Shown here in pieces: positions 57,914-64,000 of a stretch of 64,000 nucleotides of DNA (positions within the stretch are counted from its first letter, which is position 1; each line of letters opens with the position of its first letter). Source of the DNA: Pseudomonas nitroreducens (GTDB taxonomy: Bacteria > Pseudomonadota > Gammaproteobacteria > Pseudomonadales > Pseudomonadaceae); assembly GCF_024170165.1 (NCBI RefSeq), contig NZ_JALJXP010000003.1, positions 419,955-483,954 on the forward strand. Direction: 5' to 3'. The position numbers and the translations under genes are program-made. The notes beneath the pieces are model-generated. The model saw only the letters and a program-made list of their open reading frames with translations, was not told the origin of the DNA and did not search any database.

Positions 57914-59476
57914 ATGGTCTTTTCTTCCAACGTGTTCCTGTTCCTGTTCCTGCCGGTCTTCCTCGGCCTGTACTACCTGAGCGGGAACCGCTACCGGAAC
58001 CTCCTGTTGCTGGTCGCCAGCTACATCTTCTACGCCTGGTGGCGGGTGGACTTCCTCCTGCTGTTTGCCGGCGTCACCCTGTTCAACTACTGGATCGGCC
58101 TGCGCATCGGCGCCGCCGGCGTACGCACCAGGGCCGCCCAACGCTGGCTGATCCTCGGCGTGGTCGTCGACCTCTGCGTGCTGGGCTACTTCAAGTACGC
58201 CAACTTCGGCGTCGAGAGCCTCAACGAGATCATCACCTCGATGGGCATGCAGCCCTTCGTGCTGACCCACATCCTGCTGCCCATCGGCATCAGCTTCTAC
58301 ACCTTCGAATCGATCAGCTACATCATCGACGTGTACCGCGGCGACACTCCGGCCACGCACAACCTGATCGACTTCGCGGCGTTCGTGGCGATCTTCCCGC
58401 ACCTGATCGCCGGCCCCGTGCTGCGCTTCAAGGACCTGGTCGACCAGTTCAACCACCGCACCCACACCGTCGACAAGTTCGCCGAAGGCTGCACTCGCTT
58501 CATGCAGGGCTTCGTCAAGAAGGTGTTCATCGCCGACACCCTGGCGGCGGTGGCCGACCACTGCTTCGCCCTGCAGAACCCCACCACCGGCGACGCCTGG
58601 CTCGGCGCGCTGGCCTACACCGCGCAGCTGTACTTCGACTTCTCCGGCTACAGCGACATGGCCATCGGCCTCGGCCTGATGATGGGCTTCCGCTTCATGG
58701 AAAACTTCAACCAGCCCTACATCAGCCAGTCCATCACCGAGTTCTGGCGGCGCTGGCACATCAGCCTGTCCACCTGGCTGCGCGACTACCTGTACATCAG
58801 CCTGGGCGGCAACCGCGGCACCACCTTCCAGACCTACCGCAACCTGATCCTCACCATGCTGCTGGGCGGCCTGTGGCACGGCGCCAACGTCACCTACATC
58901 ATCTGGGGCGCCTGGCACGGCGTGTGGCTGGCCATCGAGCGCGCCCTGGGCGTGAACGCCGCGCCGCGCGTGCTCAATCCGCTGAAGTGGGTGTTCACCT
59001 TCCTGCTGGTGATCGTCGGCTGGGTGATCTTCCGCGCCGAGAACCTGCACGTGGCCTGGCGCATGTACGAAGCCATGTTCAGCTTCGGCGACTGGAAGCT
59101 CTCCGAGCTCAACCGCGCCAGCCTCACCGGCCTGCAGGTCGGCACCCTGGTGATCGCCTACCTCGTGCTCGCCTTCTTCGGCCTGCGCCAGTTCTACAAC
59201 CAGCCGATGCAGAGCAAGGCGCCCAAGGCCGCCGCTAAGACCGAACAGGTCGACGCCGACGGCCCGGCCAGCGCCCAGCCGCGCACCCCGGCCATGGCCC
59301 AGCAGGACCCGGCGGCCATCGCCTATTCCCCCAGTGGCGCCGCCGTCTACCAGCCGCACTGGATGACCCAGCTGCCGGTGCTGGCCACCCGCGTCGCCCT
59401 GCTCCTGCTGTTCGCCGCCTCGGTGCTCAAGCTCTCGGCGCAGAGCTACTCGCCGTTCCTCTACTTCCAGTTCTGA
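57914..59476 (+). CDS. algI: Alginate O-acetylation membrane protein AlgI (MBOAT)
   Basis: 520-residue multispanning inner-membrane acyltransferase that passes acetyl groups from the cytoplasm to periplasmic AlgJ/AlgX. The MBOAT invariant histidine is His322 (LWHGANVTYI), with a second conserved His in WGAWHG. GAGAGAGACG precedes the ATG. A Pro/Ala/Gln-rich loop near residues 435-475 separates the last span. It starts the algIJFA acetylation block. Confidence 0.96.
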   Translation: MVFSSNVFLFLFLPVFLGLYYLSGNRYRNLLLLVASYIFYAWWRVDFLLLFAGVTLFNYWIGLRIGAAGVRTRAAQRWLILGVVVDLCVLGYFKYANFGVESLNEIITSMGMQPFVLTHILLPIGISFYTFESISYIIDVYRGDTPATHNLIDFAAFVAIFPHLIAGPVLRFKDLVDQFNHRTHTVDKFAEGCTRFMQGFVKKVFIADTLAAVADHCFALQNPTTGDAWLGALAYTAQLYFDFSGYSDMAIGLGLMMGFRFMENFNQPYISQSITEFWRRWHISLSTWLRDYLYISLGGNRGTTFQTYRNLILTMLLGGLWHGANVTYIIWGAWHGVWLAIERALGVNAAPRVLNPLKWVFTFLLVIVGWVIFRAENLHVAWRMYEAMFSFGDWKLSELNRASLTGLQVGTLVIAYLVLAFFGLRQFYNQPMQSKAPKAAAKTEQVDADGPASAQPRTPAMAQQDPAAIAYSPSGAAVYQPHWMTQLPVLATRVALLLLFAASVLKLSAQSYSPFLYFQF

Positions 59477-59489
59477 GCGAGGCCAGACC

Positions 59490-60680
59490 ATGACAGAAGC
59501 AATCAGGACTATCGCCAAACCCCTCCAGTACGCCTACATCGCCGCCTTCGGCGGGATGCTGCTGGGCCTCGCCGGCTGGTCGCTGAAGGCCTTCCCCAGC
59601 TTCTCCGCCGCCGAGGGCACCACCGTGCTCAACGGCAAGCTGGCCCACGCCTTCGAAGGCCACTACGACGACGAATTCCCCATCAAGCGCCTGGGCACCA
59701 ACCTCTGGGCCGCACTGGACTACACCGTCTTCGACGAAGGCCGCCCCGGCGTGGTGATCGGCAAGGACGGCTGGCTGTTCACCGATGAAGAGTTCAAGCC
59801 CGCGCCCACCCGGCAGCAGCTCGACGACAACTGGGCGCTGGTGCGCGGCGTGCAGCAGGAACTGGAGCGCCGCGGCGTCAAGCTGGTGCTGGCGATCATC
59901 CCGGCCAAGACCCGCCTCTACCCCGAGTACGTCGGCAAGGAGCAGCCGGCCGCCCTGCACGCCTCGCTCTATGAAGACTTCCTGCAACGCGCCCGCCAGG
60001 CCGGCATGGCCGCGCCCGAGCTGCTGGAAACGATGGAGAAGGCCAAGGACAACGGCCAGGTCTTCCTGCGCACCGACACCCACTGGACACCGCTGGGCGC
60101 CGAAGCCGTGGCCCAGCGCCTGGGCGAAAGCATCCGCGCCGGTGCCGGTGCCGACCTGCCGAGCCAGAGCTTCGTCACCGAAGCCGGCAAGAGCGGTGCG
60201 CACAAGGGCGACCTGCTGACCTTCCTGCCCCTGGACCCGCTGTTCACCAGCCTGCTGCCTGAAGAAGACCAGCTGCAGCAGCGCCAGACCCACCCGACCG
60301 AGGACGCTGCAGCCTCCTCCGATAACAGCGGCGGTGGTGACCTGTTCGGCGACAGCGCCCAGCCGCAGGTCGCCCTGGTCGGCACCAGCTACAGCGCCAA
60401 TCCGCGCTGGAACTTCGCCGGCGCCCTCAAGCAGGCGCTTTCGGCGGATGTCATCAACTACGCCAAGGAGGGCAAGGGCCCCCTGGAACCGATGCTCGAA
60501 CTCCTGCAGGACGAAGGCTTCAAGCAGAAGCCGGCGCAACTGCTGGTCTGGGAATTCCCCGAACGCTACCTGCCGATGCACAGCGACCTGAGCCAGTTCA
60601 ACCCGGACTGGGTGGCGCAATTGCGGGCAGCCGGTAGCCGCGACGAACGCCTGGCCTCCAGCCAGGCAGCAGCTCAGTGA
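59490..60680 (+). CDS. algJ: Alginate O-acetyltransferase AlgJ
   Basis: 396-residue periplasmic SGNH-like acetyltransferase anchored by an N-terminal uncleaved segment (about 15-35). The catalytic triad segments are DTHW (Asp196, His198) and VGTSYS (Ser near 299). It works with AlgI, AlgF and AlgX. It lies 13 bp after algI. A Gln/Ala/Ser-rich acidic insertion near 270-285 ends with the same SGGGDLFG stretch as AlgX. Confidence 0.95.
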   Translation: MTEAIRTIAKPLQYAYIAAFGGMLLGLAGWSLKAFPSFSAAEGTTVLNGKLAHAFEGHYDDEFPIKRLGTNLWAALDYTVFDEGRPGVVIGKDGWLFTDEEFKPAPTRQQLDDNWALVRGVQQELERRGVKLVLAIIPAKTRLYPEYVGKEQPAALHASLYEDFLQRARQAGMAAPELLETMEKAKDNGQVFLRTDTHWTPLGAEAVAQRLGESIRAGAGADLPSQSFVTEAGKSGAHKGDLLTFLPLDPLFTSLLPEEDQLQQRQTHPTEDAAASSDNSGGGDLFGDSAQPQVALVGTSYSANPRWNFAGALKQALSADVINYAKEGKGPLEPMLELLQDEGFKQKPAQLLVWEFPERYLPMHSDLSQFNPDWVAQLRAAGSRDERLASSQAAAQ

Positions 60681-60760
60681 ACCCAAGAACCCACGGCGCA
60701 ACGAGCGCCGAACAGGGCACCTCCCGTGCCCACACGAGAGAGAAGACGGAGGTACACCCC

Positions 60761-61423
60761 ATGAACCGCATGACCCTCAACCGCATGAGCATCCGCACCC
60801 TGAAGTCGTCCGCACTGGCCATCGCCCTGGGCGCCGCCTCCTTCGGCGCCTTCGCCGGCGGTGAAGGCGCGCTGTACGGCCCGCAGGCTCCCAAGGGCTC
60901 CACCTTCGTACGGGCCTACAACGCCGGCAGCGGCGAGCTGTCCGTCAGCGTCGGCAACGCCACCCTCAACGACATCTCGCCGCTGGGCTCCAGCGACTTC
61001 AAGTTCCTCCCGCCGGGCAACTACACCGCCAAGGTCGGCTCCCAGAGCCTGCCGGTGAAGCTCGATCCGGACGCCTACTACACCCTCGTCAGCCAGCCCG
61101 GCGGCCAGCCGCGCCTGGTGCCCGAGCCGCCGTTCAAGAACAAGCAGAAGGCCCTGGTCCGCGTGCAGAACCTCAGCGGCAAGGCCCTCACCCTGAAGAC
61201 CGCCGACGGCAAGACCGAAGTGGTCAGCAACGTCGCCCCGCAGAGCCACGGCGACCGCGAAATCAACCCGGTGAAAGTGAACCTGGCGCTGTTCGACGGC
61301 GCGAAGAAGGTCAGCGACCTCAAGCCCGTCACCCTCGAGCGCGGCGAAGTGGTCTGCCTCTACGTCACCGGTGACAGCAAGCTGAACCCGGTGTGGGTCA
61401 AGCGTCCGGTGAAGGCGGACTGA
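60761..61423 (+). CDS. algF: Alginate O-acetylation adaptor AlgF
   Basis: 220-residue periplasmic protein with signal peptide (AFA cleavage near residue 32) and an all-beta mature part. It is required for O-acetylation with AlgI and AlgJ but has no catalytic motif of its own. CGGAGG precedes ATG 60761. The open frame from 60677 overlaps the end of algJ and is not native. Confidence 0.95.
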   Translation: MNRMTLNRMSIRTLKSSALAIALGAASFGAFAGGEGALYGPQAPKGSTFVRAYNAGSGELSVSVGNATLNDISPLGSSDFKFLPPGNYTAKVGSQSLPVKLDPDAYYTLVSQPGGQPRLVPEPPFKNKQKALVRVQNLSGKALTLKTADGKTEVVSNVAPQSHGDREINPVKVNLALFDGAKKVSDLKPVTLERGEVVCLYVTGDSKLNPVWVKRPVKAD

Positions 61424-61448
61424 TCCATACCGCCGATGGCCGCAACAC

Positions 61449-61533
61449 GTAGGGCGAATAACCGCTTGCGGTTATCCGCCGAAGCAACGGCCCGAGAAAA
61501 ACGGCGGATAACGCTTCGCGTTGTTCGCCCTAC
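61449..61533. repeat. GTAGGGCG-family palindromic element between algF and algA
   Basis: Arms GTAGGGCGAATAACCGC and GCGTTGTTCGCCCTAC with internal GGTTATCCGCC / GGCGGATAACG. It is inserted in the 282 bp algF-algA gap, which otherwise holds no gene. Confidence 0.8.
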
Positions 61534-61705
61534 GGGAGCTCCATCGCAGCAAGGCTCCTGTAGAGAACAACAAGACCGGCCCCACACCGGCAGAAAGACC
61601 CGTGCACCGCAGCGACGGCAAGCACAGGAGAGGTCACCCAAACCGCACGCCGGCCCGCATGACGCGGTCCGGCCAACAGAACGCAAACGCTTTAGGAGAA
61701 ACCCG

Positions 61706-63148
61706 ATGATCCCAGTAATCCTTTCCGGTGGTAGCGGCTCGCGACTCTGGCCTCTTTCGCGCAAACAGTATCCCAAGCAGTTCCTCGCCCTGACCGGCGA
61801 CCACACCCTGTTCCAGCAGACCCTGGAACGCCTGGTCTTCGAAGGCATGGAACCGCCGGTGGTGGTGAGCAACCTCGAACACCGCTTCATCGTCCAGGAG
61901 CAGCTCGAAGCGCTGAACCTGAAAACCCAGTCGATCCTCCTCGAACCCTTCGGCCGCAACACCGCCCCGGCGGTCGCCATCGCCGCCATGAAGCTTATGG
62001 CCGAAGGCCGTGACGAGCTGCTGCTGATCCTCCCCGCCGACCACGTGATCGAAGACCAGCGCGCCTTCCAGCGCGCCCTGGCACTGGCCACCAACGCTGC
62101 CGAGAAGGGCGAGATGGTGCTCTTCGGCGTCCCCGCCGACCGCCCGGAAACCGGCTACGGCTACATCAAGTCCGGCGACGAGCGCGGCCTTCCGGACGGC
62201 GTCATCCGCGTCGAACGCTTCGTCGAGAAACCCGATGAAGCCCGTGCCCAGCAGTTCGTCGAGGAAGGCGGCTACTTCTGGAACAGCGGCATGTTCCTGT
62301 TCCGCGCCAGCCGCTTCCTGGAGGAATTGAAGAAGCACGACGCCGACATCTACGACACCTGTCTGCTCGCCCTCGAGCGCAGCCAGCACGACGGCGACCT
62401 GATCAACATCGACGCCGCCACCTTCGAGTGCTGCCCGGACAACTCCATCGACTACGCCGTGATGGAAAAGACCCGCCGCGCCTGCGTGGTGCCCCTGGCC
62501 GCCGGCTGGAACGACGTGGGCAGCTGGTCATCGATCTGGGAAGTCCACGACAAGGACGCCGACGGCAACGTCACCATGGGCGACGTGGTGGTGCACGACA
62601 GCCACAACTGCCTGGTGCACGGCAACGGCAAGCTGGTCTCGGTGGTCGGCCTGGAAGACATCGTGGTGGTCGAGACCAAGGACGCCATGATGATCGCCCA
62701 CAAGGACCGCGTGCAGGACGTCAAGAAAGTGGTCAACCAGCTCGACGCCGCCGGCCGCAGCGAGACCCAGAACCACTGCCAGGTCTACCGTCCGTGGGGC
62801 TCCTACGACTCGGTGGACATGGGCGGTCGCTTCCAGGTCAAGCACATCACCGTCAAGCCGGGCGCGCGCCTGTCGCTGCAGATGCACCACCACCGCGCCG
62901 AGCACTGGATCGTCGTCTCCGGCACCGCCCAGGTGACCTGTGACGACAACACCTTCCTGCTCACCGAGAACCAGTCCACCTACATCCCGATCGCCTCGGT
63001 CCACCGCCTGGCCAACCCGGGCAAGATCCCGCTGGAGATCATCGAAGTGCAATCGGGCAGCTACCTGGGCGAAGACGACATCGAGCGTCTGGAAGACGTC
63101 TACGGCCGCACCACGGAGAACGTGGAAGTACAGGCTGTGGTCCGCTAA
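61706..63148 (+). CDS. algA: Bifunctional mannose-6-phosphate isomerase / mannose-1-phosphate guanylyltransferase
   Basis: 480-residue cytoplasmic enzyme supplying GDP-mannose to AlgD. The N-terminal nucleotidyltransferase domain has the pyrophosphorylase signature GGSGSRLWPLSRKQYPKQF at 8-26 and FVEKPD. The C-terminal type II isomerase cupin carries the metal motif QMHHHRAEHW near residue 393. TTAGGAG precedes ATG 61706; the open frame to 61436 runs through the repeat. Last gene of the operon. Confidence 0.97.
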   Translation: MIPVILSGGSGSRLWPLSRKQYPKQFLALTGDHTLFQQTLERLVFEGMEPPVVVSNLEHRFIVQEQLEALNLKTQSILLEPFGRNTAPAVAIAAMKLMAEGRDELLLILPADHVIEDQRAFQRALALATNAAEKGEMVLFGVPADRPETGYGYIKSGDERGLPDGVIRVERFVEKPDEARAQQFVEEGGYFWNSGMFLFRASRFLEELKKHDADIYDTCLLALERSQHDGDLINIDAATFECCPDNSIDYAVMEKTRRACVVPLAAGWNDVGSWSSIWEVHDKDADGNVTMGDVVVHDSHNCLVHGNGKLVSVVGLEDIVVVETKDAMMIAHKDRVQDVKKVVNQLDAAGRSETQNHCQVYRPWGSYDSVDMGGRFQVKHITVKPGARLSLQMHHHRAEHWIVVSGTAQVTCDDNTFLLTENQSTYIPIASVHRLANPGKIPLEIIEVQSGSYLGEDDIERLEDVYGRTTENVEVQAVVR

Positions 63149-63185
63149 GCCCCGGGACCTGGCGCTTCCCCCCATCGGCGCCAAT

Positions 63186-63217
63186 GCCCCCGCACCTTCC
63201 GGTGCGGGGGCTTTTTT
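63186..63217 (+). terminator. Rho-independent terminator of the alginate operon
   Basis: GCCCCCGCACC-TTCC-GGTGCGGGGGC is a perfect 11 bp stem followed by TTTTTT, 37 bp after the algA stop. Confidence 0.95.
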
Positions 63218-63237
63218 ATGCTTGTGACAGGCACTCT

Positions 63238-63283
63238 CTGTAGGAGCGGGCCATGCCCGCGATCCGTCGGCAGGGCCGACGTT
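63238..63283 (+). repeat. REP-like module distal to copy B
   Basis: TGTAGGAGCGGGCCATGCCC then GCGATCCGTCGGCAGGGCCG: the reverse complement of the module at 19872-19915, in the same position relative to the multi-hairpin element. Confidence 0.75.
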
Positions 63284-63338
63284 TGCCTCGACATCAATGG
63301 TGCAGGTGTTTGCTGCTTCGGCGTGCGCGCCGGCTTCT

Positions 63339-63591
63339 TGTTTCGCCCCCTCGGGCGACCCACTTTGGCAAGCGACCCAAAGTGGGCAAAGGTCTCGCCC
63401 CTGCCATCCGGCTTTTCGCTTCGCGAAAAGTACCCTCGGTTCCTCGGAGTTTCAGGGGCCCGCGTTGACGGGCCATCCCTGGCCCGACAACGCTCTCGCG
63501 ACATCCATGTCGCTCGGCCCCTGAAACTCCGATCACCTTCGGCCTCCTGAAAGGGGCATTTCGGCGCGTGCGGTTGTTTCGCTGGAAGACT
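63339..63591 (-). repeat. Multi-hairpin dispersed element, copy B
   Basis: 253 bp on the minus strand, aligned end to end with copy A (19540-19790). The outer stem is 16 bp perfect (TCGGAGTTTCAGGGGC and its complement). All inner hairpins are kept despite sequence differences in the stems. Confidence 0.85.
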
Positions 63592-63631
63592 TGCAAGAGC
63601 CAAAGCCAGAGCAGCGGTGTTGAGGGGTTTT

Positions 63632-63712
63632 GTAGGATGGGTGGAGCTTGCGATACCCATGCTGCCCCCGCACAGCAATCGATGGGTATCGCTGCGCTCC
63701 ACGCCATCCTAC
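63632..63712. repeat. GTAGGATGG-family palindrome
   Basis: GTAGGATGGGTGGAGCTTGC...CATGCTGCC is followed by its inverted counterpart GATGGGTATCGCTGCGCTCC ending ACGCCATCCTAC. Partial units lie at 36501 and 19318. Confidence 0.75.
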
Positions 63713-63751
63713 GGCGAGGTTTTCCTGTTGCCGCCGTGCAAGTGTGTGGAT

Positions 63752-63822
63752 TCGCGGACAAGGTCCGCTCCTATGAGGAATCCCGTGCCAGGCGGTTCGC
63801 GAGCAAGCTCGCTCCTACGAAG
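63752..63822. repeat. REP-like arms preceding copy C
   Basis: GATTCGCGGACAAGGTCCGC (ending TCCTA) and GGTTCGCGAGCAAGCTCGCT (ending CCTACG) occur in the same order and similar spacing as at 19390-19460 before copy A. Confidence 0.8.
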
Positions 63823-63874
63823 AGCCAAATCCCAACCCCAAATCCCCGGATTTGGCTTTGGCGTTGGCACTTAA

Positions 63875-64000
63875 GGTCTTCCAGAGAAATATCCGCACAT
63901 TCCGACTGCCCCGTTCAGGAGGCCTCGTTGAAGCGGAGTTTCAGGGGTTGAGCGACATGGATGTCGCGAGAGCGCTGTCGGGCCAGGGATGGCCCGTCAG
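63875..64000 (+). repeat. Multi-hairpin dispersed element, copy C (cut by window end)
   Basis: The first 126 bp match copy A closely, including the CCTCGTTGAAGCGGAGTTTC outer arm, the 7 bp hairpin and the GGGCCAGGGATGGCCC hairpin. The window ends inside the second hairpin. It lies head-to-head with copy B. Confidence 0.85.

Larger units (their letters stand above)
63218..64000. other. Repeat cluster downstream of algA
   Basis: About 780 bp to the window end without a credible gene. In order: a REP-like module (63238-63283), copy B of the multi-hairpin element (minus strand), a GTAGGATGG palindrome (63632-63712), further REP-like arms (63752-63822), and the 5' part of copy C (plus strand). 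Small open frames are repeat translations. Confidence 0.75.

Noticed and set aside
63145..63702. 185-codon minus-strand frame after algA
   Set aside because: It is the translation of copy B plus REP modules and starts inside the GTAGGATGG palindrome.

Overview
This 64 kb window is high-GC chromosomal DNA from a Pseudomonas of the P. aeruginosa group. P. nitroreducens, P. citronellolis or P. knackmussii-like species fit better than P. aeruginosa itself. The assignment rests on protein families and on gene order that matches what I recall of the PAO1 blocks PA3857-PA3880, PA3911-PA3919 and PA3539-PA3551. Intergenic spaces are full of dispersed palindromic repeats. I see no tRNA, rRNA, CRISPR array, insertion sequence or prophage gene.

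Region 1 (1-21.5 kb) is amino-acid and lipid metabolism plus signalling. It holds the 3' end of an AraC/GlxA-type regulator, a phosphatidylcholine synthase (pcs), and an aapJQMP polar amino-acid ABC transporter read leftward. Reading rightward are a carboxylesterase, an acyl-CoA synthetase, a cNMP-GGEEF diguanylate cyclase, an M19 dipeptidase, the DEAD-box helicase rhlB, a chemoreceptor, a multispanning membrane protein and the dauB-dauA-dauR arginine racemization genes. A lone lysine/arginine/ornithine-type binding protein lies beyond a long repeat cluster.

Region 2 (21.5-44 kb) is the anaerobic nitrate respiration block. narK1-narK2-narG-narH-narJ-narI, a parvulin-type isomerase and moaA run leftward. 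narX-narL run rightward from a shared control region with a perfect ANR box and a NarL 7-2-7 site. A small cysteine-rich (DGC domain) gene has its own ANR-like box. A leftward series moaC-moaD-moaE, moaB-moeA, ubiU-ubiV-ubiT supplies molybdenum cofactor for NarGHI and oxygen-independent ubiquinone for the same respiratory chain. A PIN-PhoH protein gene lies upstream.

Region 3 (44-63.2 kb) is yaaA followed, after a 1.2 kb AT-richer regulatory region, by the complete twelve-gene alginate operon algD-alg8-alg44-algK-algE-algG-algX-algL-algI-algJ-algF-algA. The products cover GDP-mannuronate precursor supply (AlgA, AlgD), c-di-GMP-gated polymerization (Alg8, Alg44), the periplasmic scaffold and epimerase/lyase (AlgK, AlgG, AlgX, AlgL), O-acetylation (AlgI, AlgJ, AlgF, AlgX) and the outer-membrane porin (AlgE). 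The operon ends in a strong terminator. Its intergenic gaps carry three different repeat insertions.

Region 4 (63.2-64 kb) is a second repeat cluster. The least-explained feature of the window is a roughly 250 bp dispersed element present at 19540-19790, at 63339-63591 (inverted) and from 63875 (cut by the window end). It folds into nested hairpins whose stems show compensatory base changes between copies, and it is embedded in a larger mosaic of REP-like modules and a hexanucleotide tract.
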